A stretch of 64,000 nucleotides of DNA, taken from the NCBI GenBank assembly GCA_963746315.1, contig CAVVAR010000005.1:434001-498000 (forward strand), in the 5' to 3' direction. Below, piece by piece: positions 44,323-53,498 of the stretch. Origin of the DNA: Ga0077555 sp963746315. Its GTDB lineage: Bacteria > Pseudomonadota > Alphaproteobacteria > Rhizobiales > Hyphomicrobiaceae. Numbering within the stretch: the stretch's first letter is position 1; each line of letters starts with the position of its first letter. Made by a program: the position numbers and the translations under genes. The notes beneath the pieces are model-generated. The model was not told where the DNA came from. It did no database searches and saw only the letters and a program-made list of their open reading frames with translations.

Positions 44323-44919
44323 TCATCTCTTTAATGGCGTGTCGTTTATTAAATATTCTCGAATCATGTATTTCGCCCTGCAAATCATCTCGGCGTGGTC
44401 ACGAAGCTCGGTGAGCGAAACGCTTGTCCCTTCTTTGCGTTTTTTGCTATCTCCAAAGTATGGAATTATGCTTATGCGGTCGCCTCCGCTGTAACTATAT
44501 TTTGCGTGCGCGTAGGTGTTCCGCAGGCCGCTGCATTTCCTGAATTTCTCAATTGCGATTTTTAAGACGGTTCGTGATTCGGAATCGGTGTGAAGATCGC
44601 GAAGAACTTCAAGAAGTTGGAGCTTTTGTGACACGGATGTGAAGGCGCCGAACGTCATGATGGCGTGATCCGTCGACATGCCCGATAACTTCGCGAATAG
44701 TTGCGGTATGCAAGACTCTATGAATGCCGTTGAGGCAATTATTATTCCGACCTCCATTGCAAAGGCTGGTGCCGTTTCCAAGCCGTCGGCCGGGCCAAAG
44801 GTGTCGACCGGCGTGTCCCCTAGGAAATACGGTGGTCGCAGATAATGGTGCTGAAGGCAGTGAGGGCAATGAGCCATCTGGAGGCCCACGGCCTTCAGGC
44901 CCACCTTTCGCGGAAACAT
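44323..44919 (-). CDS. HEPN-like protein of unknown function in AT-richer DNA
   Basis: A 198-residue protein, mostly alpha-helical after residue 55. No named family is recognised. A CPHC pair lies near the N-terminus (residues 18-21). The helical part contains CSGLRNTYAHAKYS with Arg133 and His138 in the R-N-x3-H arrangement of HEPN ribonucleases and toxins, placed after a helix and preceded by a long helical region (IESCIPQLFAKLSG...KLQLLEVLRDL), as HEPN folds require. Codon use and base composition are visibly AT-richer than all neighbours (AAT, ATT, TTA are common), which suggests recent transfer. The start is set at the ATG at 44919. No antitoxin-like (MNT or other) partner gene is seen beside it. 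Confidence 0.62.
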   Translation of the reverse strand: MFPRKVGLKAVGLQMAHCPHCLQHHYLRPPYFLGDTPVDTFGPADGLETAPAFAMEVGIIIASTAFIESCIPQLFAKLSGMSTDHAIMTFGAFTSVSQKLQLLEVLRDLHTDSESRTVLKIAIEKFRKCSGLRNTYAHAKYSYSGGDRISIIPYFGDSKKRKEGTSVSLTELRDHAEMICRAKYMIREYLINDTPLKR

Positions 44920-45022
44920 CAAGCTTGGTGTCGAACTCCTTTCCGGAAGTTGGACATAGCATCATGACTGCGGCCACCGATTACAACCTCCATCGCTGTT
45001 AACGATTGTTGCGGAAATTGCC

Positions 45023-46522
45023 TCACCTCATCACCGGTATCGAAAACTCCGCCCCCTCCTTCACGCCGCTCGGCCAGCGGCTCGTCACCGTTTTCGTCCG
45101 CGTATAGAACCGCACCGAATCCGGGCCGTGCTGGTTGAGGTCGCCGAACGCGCTCCGTTTCCAACCGCCGAAGGTGTAGTAGGCGAGCGGCACGGGGATC
45201 GGCACGTTGACGCCGACCATGCCGATATTCACTTTCGCGACGAAATCGCGGGCGGTGTCGCCGTCGCGGGTGAAGATGGCGACGCCGTTGCCGTACTCGT
45301 GGTCCATGGCGAGGCGTAGCCCTTCGTCGTAGTCCTTGGCGCGCACGACCGAGAGCACGGGGCCGAAGATCTCCTCCTTGTAGATCTTCATGTCGCGCGT
45401 CACGTCGTCGAACAGGCAGCCGCCCATGTAGAAGCCCTGCTCGTAGCCCTGCATCTTGAAGTCGCGGCCATCGACCTTGAGCTTGGCGCCTTCGCTGACG
45501 CCGGTCGCGACGTAGCCTTTCACCTTCTCCAGATGCGCGCGCGTGACCAGCGGCCCCATGTCGGCGTCGAGGCTGGTGGACGGGCCGATCTTCAGCCCCT
45601 CGATGCGCGGAATGAGCTTCTCGACCAGCGCATCCGCCGTTTTCTGGCCGACCGGCACCGCCACCGACACCGCCATGCAGCGCTCGCCCGCCGAGCCGTA
45701 GCCGGCACCGATCAGCGCGTCGGCGGCCTGGTCGAGATCGGCGTCGGGCATCACGATCATGTGGTTCTTGGCGCCGCCGAAGCAGGCGACGCGTTTGCCG
45801 CTCGCAGCACCCCGCGCATAGACATAGGCCGCGATCGGCGTCGAGCCGACGAAGCCCACGGCCTGGATGTCCTCGTCGTCGAGGATGGCGTCGACGGCCT
45901 CCTTGTCGCCGTTGACCACATTGAGGATGCCCGGCGGCAGGCCCGCCTCGATCATCAGCTCGGCCAGCATCAGCGGCACGCTCGGGTCGCGCTCGGAGGG
46001 CTTGAGGATGAAAGCGTTGCCGCAGGCGATGGCGGGGGCGAACTTCCACATCGGGATCATCGCCGGAAAGTTGAACGGCGTGATGCCCGCCACGACGCCG
46101 AGCGGCTGGCGCATCGAGTAGACGTCGATGCCCGGGCCGGCGCCCTCGGTGTACTCGCCCTTCAACAGATGGGGGATTCCTGTTGCGAACTCGGCGACCT
46201 CGAGGCCGCGCTGGATGTCGCCCTTGGCGTCGGGGATCACCTTGCCGTGCTCGCGGGCGAGCTTGTCGGCGAGCTTGTCCATGTCCCGGTTCAGCAGGTC
46301 GACGAATTTCGCCATCACGCGGGCCCGGCGCTGCGGATTGAGCGCGGCCCATGCCGGTTGCGCGGCCTTGGCGTTATCGATCGCCGCGCGGACCTCGGCC
46401 TTGGAGGCGAGCGGCACGCGGCCTGCCACCTCGCCGGTCATCGGCCAGAACACGTCGGCGAAGCGGCCGGACGAACCGTTAACCCGTTTGCCGCCGATGA
46501 AATGGGTGAGCTCCTCGGCCAT
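45023..46522 (-). CDS. mmsA: Methylmalonate-semialdehyde dehydrogenase (CoA-acylating)
   Basis: A 499-residue aldehyde dehydrogenase that converts methylmalonate semialdehyde to propionyl-CoA and CO2 (valine and thymine breakdown), and malonate semialdehyde to acetyl-CoA (inositol breakdown). The catalytic Cys282 lies in GSAGERCMAVSVAV. The family-specific NAD and substrate segments VVAGITPFNFPAMIPMWKFAPAIACGNAFILKPSERDPS and GVNVPIPVPLAYYTFGGWKRSAFGD are intact. Length is standard. The product propionyl-CoA links to the propionate-activating gene at 5.8 kb, but no valine-pathway genes (mmsB, ivd) adjoin it. Confidence 0.94.
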   Translation of the reverse strand: MAEELTHFIGGKRVNGSSGRFADVFWPMTGEVAGRVPLASKAEVRAAIDNAKAAQPAWAALNPQRRARVMAKFVDLLNRDMDKLADKLAREHGKVIPDAKGDIQRGLEVAEFATGIPHLLKGEYTEGAGPGIDVYSMRQPLGVVAGITPFNFPAMIPMWKFAPAIACGNAFILKPSERDPSVPLMLAELMIEAGLPPGILNVVNGDKEAVDAILDDEDIQAVGFVGSTPIAAYVYARGAASGKRVACFGGAKNHMIVMPDADLDQAADALIGAGYGSAGERCMAVSVAVPVGQKTADALVEKLIPRIEGLKIGPSTSLDADMGPLVTRAHLEKVKGYVATGVSEGAKLKVDGRDFKMQGYEQGFYMGGCLFDDVTRDMKIYKEEIFGPVLSVVRAKDYDEGLRLAMDHEYGNGVAIFTRDGDTARDFVAKVNIGMVGVNVPIPVPLAYYTFGGWKRSAFGDLNQHGPDSVRFYTRTKTVTSRWPSGVKEGAEFSIPVMR

Positions 46523-46682
46523 TGGTCCGCCCTCGGTTTATGGGTTCAGCATGTGATTTGCATCCTAGGTGGGCTCTCACAGCAATGCCAGATGGGAGCT
46601 TGCGAAAAGGGCGTGCGCGGTAATGCCGTGATGGCTCGTTCCTTGCTTGGCTTGCTCAGCCAACATCCGGAGCCGCCCCGAC

Positions 46683-48047
46683 ATGCCTCGCATCCTGCCC
46701 CGACGCTCGTTCATGGTCGCCGTGGCGAGCCTTGCGTCGGCGCTGCCGCTGACGGCTGCCGCTGGGCCGCGACGTGCCGCTGGCAAGACCGATCGAGCCG
46801 CTGCGGGGGGCGACCTTGGTCTGGTGCCGGATCTGGCGGGCGATCAAGCGGCGGCGCTGCAACTCGCCATCGATCAGGCCGCGTTGAAGGGCGTCTCGCT
46901 GCGGCTGCCGCCGGGCCGTTTCCAGGTCACGGGCGTGACGCTGCGGGACCGCAGCCATGTCGTCGGCAGCCCGCGCACGGTGATCGAGGGGAATGCGAGC
47001 GGTCCGGTGCTCAACGCCGATGGTGCGCATGGTCTGCGGCTCGAAAAGCTGCGGATCGAGGGGAAGGGCGCCGGTCCCAGCGGCGGTCTCGTCGAGCTAC
47101 GGGGCTCGCGTGACATCGGGATCGAGGATGTCAGTGTCGTTGGAGCCGTTCGAAACGCGTTGGCCCTGGTCGACTGCTCCGGCCGGGTCGCGTCATGCCG
47201 CATCTCGCGGGCGGGTGGTGCGGCGCTCTTTTCGCTGGATGCCGCTGGCCTCGAGATCGTCGGCAATGAGATCGCCGACTGTGCCGATAACGGCATTCTC
47301 GTGTGGCGCACGACCGCAGGCGACGACGGCACGCTCGTTGCGCAGAACCGCATCGAGAGGATCGGTGCCGCATCCAGGGGCTCGGGCCAGTACGGCAATG
47401 GCATCAACGTCTTTCGTGCGGGCGGCGTCCGCGTCACCGGCAACCACATCGCGGACTGCGCCTACTCGGCCGTCAGGGGCAATGCCGCCTCGAACATCCA
47501 GATCGTCGGCAATTCGGCGACGCGCATCGGTGAGGTCGCGCTCTATGCCGAGTTCGGCTTCCAAGGCGCGCTCATCGCGCAGAACGTCGTCGATCAGGCG
47601 GCGGCGGGAATCTCCGTGACGAATTTCAACGAGGGTGGTCGTCTGGCCGTCATCCAAGGCAACCTGATCCGCAATCTGTTCCGGCGCGAGCACGAGCCCG
47701 TCGACAAGCGCGGCGAGGGGATCGCCGTGGAGGCCGACGCCGTGGTGACCGGGAATACGATCGAAGGTGCGCCGACGGCGGGGATCGTGATCGGCTGGGG
47801 GCGCTACATGCGCGACGTCAATGCGTCGGCCAATGTAATCCGCGCCTCGCGCGTCGGCATCATGATTACGCGCGATCCGGAGGCTGGCTCGTGCCTCGTC
47901 TCGCAAAACCTGATCTCGGGGGCTCGCGATGGAGCGATCCGACTGATGGAGCTGGGTCGGGCCGTTGGCCCGGATTTGACGCACGAGGCGTTGCAATCGG
48001 AGAGGCTGGTCGTTACCGGCAATATGGCGACGGGCGGCGGCAGATGA
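46683..48047 (+). CDS. TAT-exported right-handed beta-helix protein (TIGR03808 family)
   Basis: A 454-residue exported protein. The N-terminus MPRILPRRSFMVAVASLASALPLTAAA carries a twin-arginine signal (RRSFM) and hydrophobic core. The rest is a series of parallel beta-helix turns rich in G-N-x-I and V-x-G-N patterns (VTGNHIADCAYSAVRGN, IVGNSATRIGEVALYAE, QGNLIRNLF, VTGNTIEGAP), as in pectate-lyase-like folds. Length and signal match the TIGR03808 family, restricted to Hyphomicrobiales, of unknown function; carbohydrate binding or cleavage is possible. Start at the ATG at 46683. Confidence 0.88.
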   Translation: MPRILPRRSFMVAVASLASALPLTAAAGPRRAAGKTDRAAAGGDLGLVPDLAGDQAAALQLAIDQAALKGVSLRLPPGRFQVTGVTLRDRSHVVGSPRTVIEGNASGPVLNADGAHGLRLEKLRIEGKGAGPSGGLVELRGSRDIGIEDVSVVGAVRNALALVDCSGRVASCRISRAGGAALFSLDAAGLEIVGNEIADCADNGILVWRTTAGDDGTLVAQNRIERIGAASRGSGQYGNGINVFRAGGVRVTGNHIADCAYSAVRGNAASNIQIVGNSATRIGEVALYAEFGFQGALIAQNVVDQAAAGISVTNFNEGGRLAVIQGNLIRNLFRREHEPVDKRGEGIAVEADAVVTGNTIEGAPTAGIVIGWGRYMRDVNASANVIRASRVGIMITRDPEAGSCLVSQNLISGARDGAIRLMELGRAVGPDLTHEALQSERLVVTGNMATGGGR

Positions 48048-48093
48048 TGCACGATGGCTTGGCGCGCAATTCGCACGGGAGAAGGCAAGCGCC

Positions 48094-48432
48094 ATGCGGC
48101 TCAAATCAGAGATGTGGGTGAAGGCCTATCTGCGAGGTGCCGCCGTTGCGGGCGCGCCGGGCGTTGTCGTGCGGCGCGGGGATGCGGACGCGGGCGTCAT
48201 CATGATCAAGATCGCCCGGCTCGATGGTCATTGCGATCTCTACGGCCCGGCACCGGCCGGCCTCGCCTCGGACGACGGAGAGAGGCGATGGACCCGTCTT
48301 GCCGAGAATGCGCCGGAGACCACCATCGAGGAGCGTCTGGCGGCAGAGGTGCGGCTCGATCCGGATCTGTGGATCGTCGAAATCGAGAGCCGGCAGGGCC
48401 AGCATTATCTGGAGGGTTGGCTGGCGGAGTGA
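48094..48432 (+). CDS. DUF1491 family protein
   Basis: A 112-residue cytoplasmic protein beginning MRLKSEMWVKAYLRGAAVAGAPGVVVRRGDADAGVIMIKI and ending LDPDLWIVEIESRQGQHYL. This layout (basic K-S/A-x-x-x-V-x-A-Y-L-R start, a G-D-x-x-A-G turn, D-P-D-L-W-I-V-E-I-E-x-R end) is DUF1491, common across alphaproteobacteria and of unknown function. It follows the TIGR03808 gene by 46 bases and may be co-transcribed. Confidence 0.85.
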   Translation: MRLKSEMWVKAYLRGAAVAGAPGVVVRRGDADAGVIMIKIARLDGHCDLYGPAPAGLASDDGERRWTRLAENAPETTIEERLAAEVRLDPDLWIVEIESRQGQHYLEGWLAE

Positions 48433-48595
48433 TGAGACGTTGCTGGATGGCAACGCCCATTCGCCGGCTGTTGCGCATTAATCGATCGTTAAGGGGATCA
48501 GACGCCAAATCATTGTATCGAGCCTTGAGTCGGAGCGTTCACACGAGCACCGTCTCCGCTCTGGCATCGAGAGCGCCAACGGGCAGGAGGGTCCC

Positions 48596-48784
48596 ATGGC
48601 AACTATTCTCGAGTTTCGCGCGTCACATGACGAAGCGGCTCAGCGACCGCGTCGACACAAGGTCCATTCGGCCGAGATCGTCATCTTTCCGGGCATTCGC
48701 TATGAGCGCTGGCGGGATGCCGAGGGGAAGACCGACGTCGCGCGGGGAGGCAAGCAGCGTGACGTGCTGAAGCTGGTCGACTGA
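48596..48784 (+). CDS. Small conserved hypothetical protein
   Basis: A 62-residue protein with no domain I can name. The ATG at 48596 is preceded by GGCAGGAGGG, a strong ribosome site, which supports a real gene. A basic stretch RPRRHKVH is followed by SAEIVIFPGIRYERW, which I recall from small proteins in related genomes. No signal peptide or membrane helix. Function unknown. Confidence 0.65.
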   Translation: MATILEFRASHDEAAQRPRRHKVHSAEIVIFPGIRYERWRDAEGKTDVARGGKQRDVLKLVD

Positions 48785-48788
48785 TATC

Positions 48789-48817
48789 GGCCGGAAGCCG
48801 CGCGACCGCCTTCGGCC
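48789..48817. terminator. Hairpin between two convergent genes
   Basis: GGCCGGAAG and CTTCGGCC pair (one bulged G) around a 12-base loop in the 33-bp gap between convergent stops. No T-tract, so this is a weak terminator candidate. Confidence 0.35.
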
Positions 48818-49225
48818 CTAGAGTACGTCCGAGCAGCTCATATCGAGCTTGGCGAGACCTGCCTCGAGGTGGTCCCCGAGCAGAGGCGTTCCGAGCAGAT
48901 ACCGCGCCGTGCTCTCAGTGCCGGCGCGCTGCGCCTCGGCCCTCAGCGCTTCCCAGTCGTCGGGTGTGCTGTCGTCGCGGCCGAGCCACATCAAGGTGAC
49001 GAGATCGATCCGCTCGTCGTCCGTCATGCCTTCGATGAAGCCGGTCAATTCTTCCTCGATCGGGTCCCCGGGCAAATCCTCGAGCACATCGCGCATACCA
49101 TCATCGGCGGCGTTGGAGCCGCTGTCGACGTCGGTGGCGACGTCCTTCACGTCGAACTCGCGCGCCTTGACGATCACGAAACAGACCTTGTCGAGCGCAA
49201 TCTCGAGATCGGGGATATAGGCCAT
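48818..49225 (-). CDS. DUF3775 domain protein
   Basis: A 135-residue acidic protein beginning MAYIPDLEIALDKVCFVIVKAREFDVKD, the start of the DUF3775 domain. An acidic linker (about 32-60) leads to TGFIEGMTDDERIDLVTLMWLGRDD and a C-terminal helix with RYLLGTPLLGDHLEAGLAKL. The start is the ATG at 49225; a longer frame adds only an unlikely 19 residues. Function unknown. It ends in TAG, showing that TAG is an ordinary stop in this genome. Confidence 0.8.
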   Translation of the reverse strand: MAYIPDLEIALDKVCFVIVKAREFDVKDVATDVDSGSNAADDGMRDVLEDLPGDPIEEELTGFIEGMTDDERIDLVTLMWLGRDDSTPDDWEALRAEAQRAGTESTARYLLGTPLLGDHLEAGLAKLDMSCSDVL

Positions 49226-49355
49226 CGCGAGCGTCCTCTCAGCAATGGGCGGAGCAAGACACGCCGCCGCTCTGCAGCACAACGCATCGGATAAGCAACC
49301 GTTGCCTGCCGGCCTTGACGCCGGTCAAGGGCACTTCGCTGATGGTCGCTCGACC

Positions 49356-49928
49356 TCACCCCCGCCGAACTTCGCAGCCGGCGCGTTTCAGGCCGGCCTC
49401 GATCTCGGCGCCGAAGGCACGACCGCGTGTCGGCGCGCGGATGACGGCGAATCCCTGCGGCTCGGGAACCTCGATCTGGGAGATCGAGGTCTGGGTCGCG
49501 CGCCCGCCGAGCGTCAACAGGCTGAACGACCGCTCGCCCTGCGGGATCAGCGTCAATGTGATTTCTGCAGAGCGTCCTTCCTGGGCGGGGAGGACGTAAA
49601 AATTGTCTCCCCAGACGGTATAGAGGCCGAGGGTCCAGCCCATATCCGGCAGGGCGGCCGTCACCGCCACGGGGCCATCGCCGATGTCGTATCGGCAGAC
49701 CGCCAATCGGACGTCGGGGCCGAGGTAGGGGAGGGGCTGGTTCGAGGCATCGATCGGCGGCAAGACGCGCATCCGATTGACCGGAAGCGACTGGGACAGG
49801 CGCTGGAAGGCACTCGCCTTGGCGAATTGAGGAACCACCAGGGTGGCGACGATGTGGATCATCCCCCCGGCCACCATGGCCAGAAGGGCGGTGTAAAGGC
49901 TCAGACGTTTCAGCCAACCGGGAATCAT
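49356..49928 (-). CDS. DUF1254 domain membrane-anchored protein
   Basis: A 190-residue protein beginning MIPGWLKRLSLYTALLAMVAGG, one membrane helix (about 9-35), then a DUF1254 domain with VNRMRVLPPIDASNQPLPYLGPDVRLAVCRYDI and WTLGLYTVWGDNFYVLP. As read, the upstream DUF1214 frame runs into this gene, giving one 378-residue frame. However, a GGAGGG ribosome site lies 10 bases before this ATG, and a TGA in the neighbouring frame overlaps it as ATGA. That is the usual layout of two coupled genes. Role unknown; the pair often follows PBP1A genes in Hyphomicrobiales, suggesting an envelope function. Confidence 0.78.
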   Translation of the reverse strand: MIPGWLKRLSLYTALLAMVAGGMIHIVATLVVPQFAKASAFQRLSQSLPVNRMRVLPPIDASNQPLPYLGPDVRLAVCRYDIGDGPVAVTAALPDMGWTLGLYTVWGDNFYVLPAQEGRSAEITLTLIPQGERSFSLLTLGGRATQTSISQIEVPEPQGFAVIRAPTRGRAFGAEIEAGLKRAGCEVRRG

Positions 49929-50492
49929 CGACACGACACCCTCCGTATCGTCGGGGGGCGCCATCCGGCCTGCGCGGTCGAGTTCGGTGCCATCGCCTTC
50001 AATCATCAAGACGAGGGAGATCCGCCCGGCGCCCGTAGTCGGCAGCCAGTTGCCGGGGCGTGCTGTACGGGCGAGCGATATGGCGAGGCGACCGCCTGGT
50101 GGGCGCAGCAAGGTTGCGCTGTTGTAGGCGTAGCGCTCCGCGGCATTGGGGATCAGGTTGCCGTGCTCGTCGAAGACCGAGATCGACCAGAAGCGCACGC
50201 GGGGCTCCTCGCCCTCGACGGCGTACTCGCAGGAGGAATGGAGGCGCTGGCCGTCACTGTCGGTCATGGCCTCATAGGTGAGGGCGAGCGCCGAGGAGAC
50301 CGGTAGCATGCCGCGGCGAATGAAGTGCGCGCGCGTGTATGGGTCGGCATCGGCACGGCCAGCCGCGGTCCAGGCGGTCCACGGGCCTACGGCCTCCGTC
50401 GTCATGGGACTGCCACGCTCGATCATGTACCAGGACGAGCCGAGCCCTCCGACGATGGCGATCAGCAGGAACATGACGACATTGGCGATCAT
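49925..50492 (-). pseudogene. DUF1214 domain membrane protein, probable +1 frameshift near its end
   Basis: A membrane-anchored protein (MIANVVMFLLIAIVGGLGSSW, helix 3-20) with a DUF1214 domain: DPYTRAHFIRRGMLPVSSALALTYEAMTD (about 50-78), RFWSISVFDEHGNLIPN and RYAYNSATLLR...NWLPT. In-frame reading passes residue about 162 into a tail (EGDGTELDRAGRMAPPDDTE) unlike the family and fuses with the DUF1254 gene. One base later, the frame gives AMAPNSTAQAGWRPPTIRRV then SCR and a TGA at 49925-49927, which resembles the P-x-I-x-R-x-x-C end I recall for DUF1214 proteins. A single extra base between about 49985 and 50003 explains both facts. It starts 40 bases after the PBP1A gene ends. Confidence 0.7.
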
Positions 50493-50532
50493 CGAACGCC
50501 TCCCGGTCGTGCGGTCGTGTCGCCGATCCCGA

Positions 50533-52837
50533 TCACTGTCGCTGCCCGATGACCGACGGCTCGCTACGCGGAGTCTCGAGCCCGGCCTTACGTTGGCGTG
50601 CCGCCGGGCTCGTTGCCGGCGGGGCAGTCTCGGCCGGCGGCTGGCCCGGTGCGCCCGCAGGCCGAGCCGGTGATGGCAACGAGCTGCGGTCGTCGGCGGC
50701 CGGCTCCGGCAAGCCGCCCGCGACGCGCAGCGACCGCGCAACCTTGCGCAGGGCTTCCTTGAGCTTCTCCGACATCAACCGGTCGCGGCCCTTGGATGCC
50801 GATGCGAGCTCCTGGGCGAGTTGCGGCTGGGTCCGCTTCAGCTCCTCGATGCGGGCGCGCTCGGCGACCTGGACCGGATGCAGGGGGATGCCGGGTATCT
50901 GCTTTATGTTCATGCTCGAATGGGCGACCGACATGAAGCTGTGCCACGCTGACGCCGGGATGCTGCCGCCGGTCACGCGGTCCATGGGGCGGAAGTCGTC
51001 GTTGCCGACCCATACGCCCGTCACGTAGTCGCCGCTGAAACCCATGAACCAAGCGTCGCGATAGCTGGACGAGGTTCCGGTCTTGCCGGCCGTCTGGGTG
51101 AAGTCGAGCTGAGCGCGCTTGCCCGTCCCGTCGGTCACGACCATGTGCATCATCTGGTTCATGTATTCGGCATGCTTTGTCTGAACGACCTGCCGGGGAG
51201 GCGGCTCGTCCTGGTCTCGAGCATAGATCACCTCGCCTCGCGAGTTCATGAGCTCGAGGACGGCATAAGGCCGAGCCAGCTTGCCGCCATTGGCGAATGT
51301 CGCGTAGGCGCCCGTGTGCTCGAGAACCGTCACGCCGCCATCGCCGAGTGCCATGGAGCAGGTTCTCTTCACTCCCTCGACGCCGAGCCGCCGGGTCAGT
51401 TTGATGACGTTCTCGCGGTCGTACTTGAGCGACAACTCGACGGCCGTGGTGTTGAGCGACTTCGCGAAGGCGACGCCCAGGGGGAGAGCGCCGCGGCCGC
51501 CGGTGCTGCCGTCATAGTTCTTCGGAGACCAGTTGCCGCAGCTGACCGATTGGTCGCGCACGGTCGAGGACGGTGTCAGGCCGTGCTCGACGGCGTTGGC
51601 GTAGACATAGAGCTTGAACGAGGAGCCGGGCTGGCGGCGGGCATGCGTCGCGCGATTGAACTGGCTTTCGCCGTAATCGAGGCCGCCGACGAGCGCGCGG
51701 ACAGTGCCGTCCGGCTCCATGGCGACCAACGCGCCCGAGCTCAAACTCTTCTTGCCTTCCTGTCGCACCGTAGAGATCAGTGCCTGTTCGGCCGCCTGCT
51801 GCAATCGCAGATCGACGGCGACACGGGCGGTGAGCACGTAATAGCCGCGGCCTTCCGCGATGCGCTGCACCTCCTCGAATGCCCAGTCGAGATACCAGTC
51901 AGGGCTGTTGGCGAGGCGGGTCTCGATCGGGCGGGCGGGGTTGAGGCGGGCACTATGCACCTGACCGGCCGTCATGAAACCGGCTTCGACCAGGTTCGTG
52001 AGCACCTCGTTTGCGCGAGCCCGCGCGGCCGGCAGATCGATATGGGGGGCATACTTTGTGGGCGCTTTGAACAATCCTGCCATCATGGCCGCCTCGCCCA
52101 GAGTGACGTCGCGGACGGACTTGCCGAAATAGAATTGTGCGGCTGCCTCGACGCCGAAGGCGCCGCCCCCCATGTAGGCGCGGTCGAAGTAAAGCTTGAG
52201 GATCTGGTTCTTGTTGAAGCGCGCCTCGAGCCAGAACGACAGGAACAGCTCCTTGATCTTGCGAGTGAGCGAGCGCTCGGAGGACAAGAACAGGTTCTTG
52301 GCGAGCTGCTGGGTGAGCGTCGAGCCGCCCTGGACGGTCTCACCGGCATTGAGGTTCGTCATCAGGGCGCGCAGGGTGCCGAGAACATCGATGCCGAAAT
52401 GCTCGTAGAACCGGCGGTCCTCAGTGGCGAGAGTTCGCCTTGACCAGATGCTCCGGAATTTCGTTCAGAGGCACCGCATCGTTGTGGAGAATGCCCCGCT
52501 GGCCAATCTCCTTGCCGTTCTGATCGACGAACTTCACGCTGTACTTACCGGTACCGAAGATTTTCGATTCGTCCATCTCCAGAAACGCGGGAATCGCGAG
52601 CGCATACATCAGCGCAAGGCCGCCGGCAGCCAGCGTCAATCCTTCCGATGCCGCCTCGTTGAGGAGCCGGCGCCAGCCGGATAGACGGAAGCGGGCGAAA
52701 AAACTGGAGCTCGCGTTCCAGCGATCCTGGATGCCGTGCCACAGACCGGCCAGCGATGAATCGAGCCAGGAATCGAAGATCCCCAACCTTCGCCAAAGCC
52801 GGCCGCGCGTGTTCTGCTTGAAGAACCAGTCGCTCAA
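50533..52837 (-). pseudogene. Penicillin-binding protein 1A-type peptidoglycan synthase, frameshifted near 52432
   Basis: A bifunctional class A PBP: glycosyltransferase plus transpeptidase for cell-wall synthesis. The N-terminal part (start 52837, MSDWFFKQNTRGRLW) has a membrane helix (about 68-88) and ends PLNEIPEHLVKAN before the frame hits TGA at 52421. The next frame gives LATEDRRFYEHFGIDVLGTL and continues to 50533. One extra base at about 52430-52433 restores the continuous protein. Glycosyltransferase motifs: ATEDRRFYEHFGID and GGSTLTQQLAKNLFLS. Transpeptidase motifs: SxxK in PGSSFKLY, SxN in AKSLNTTAV and KTGTSSSYRDAWF. About 767 residues when repaired. The intact motifs and usual importance of the gene point to sequence error rather than decay. 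Confidence 0.88.
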
Positions 52838-53036
52838 AGGCTATGTCCCACCTGCATCGGCCCCCCGGCCGCGCCTCACCGCAGCCTCAGGCCACCGTTC
52901 AGCAATCAAGACACGTTGCTCGACCTACTACGCGGCGCCTAATAGGTGCCGGACTGACGAGACGTCGGACTGTCCGCCAAGCAGACGGGCATGGGGCATT
53001 TCTAGCTGCATCGCGGCCCGAGCGCGAGAGGTCACT

Positions 53037-53486
53037 TTGCAAGATCTAGAGGAGAAGTTCTGGCGCAAACGGCCGCTCGAGGAGTTGAGCGAGGTCGAAT
53101 GGGAGGCGCTTTGCGACGGTTGCGGGCGGTGCTGCCTGAACAAGCTCGAGGACGAGGACACGGGGGACATCATGCTCACGCGCCTCGCCTGCCGATTGCT
53201 GGACATCGGCTCGTGCCAATGCTCGGACTACGCCAATCGCAAGGACAAGGTGCCGGAGTGCGTGAAGATCGACGCCGAGACCGTGCGGAGCGTGACGTGG
53301 CTGCCGCCAACCTGCGCCTACAGGTTGGTCGCCGAGGATCGCGACCTTTTCTGGTGGCATCCGCTTGTTTCCGGGACCCAGCAGACCGTCCACGACGCCG
53401 GCATCTCGATCCGGCATTTTGCCCGGAGCGAGAAGGGCATCAAGATCGAGAACTACTGGAAGTACATCATCGACGACTTCGGCTGA
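53037..53486 (+). CDS. YcgN-family cysteine-cluster protein (UPF0260)
   Basis: A 149-residue cytoplasmic protein of the UPF0260/YkgJ-like zinc- or iron-binding group. The cysteine cluster is in LCDGCGRCCLNKLEDEDTG (about 28-46), followed by LDIGSCQCSDYANRK and CVKI. The WLPPTCAYRLVAEDRDLFWWHPLVSG region and IRHFARSEKGIKIENYWKYIIDDFG end are diagnostic. The start is taken as TTG at 53037 (GAGAGG upstream), since no ATG fits the family start. Function unknown. Confidence 0.83.
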   Translation: MQDLEEKFWRKRPLEELSEVEWEALCDGCGRCCLNKLEDEDTGDIMLTRLACRLLDIGSCQCSDYANRKDKVPECVKIDAETVRSVTWLPPTCAYRLVAEDRDLFWWHPLVSGTQQTVHDAGISIRHFARSEKGIKIENYWKYIIDDFG

Positions 53487-53498
53487 GCCGGTGAAGCT

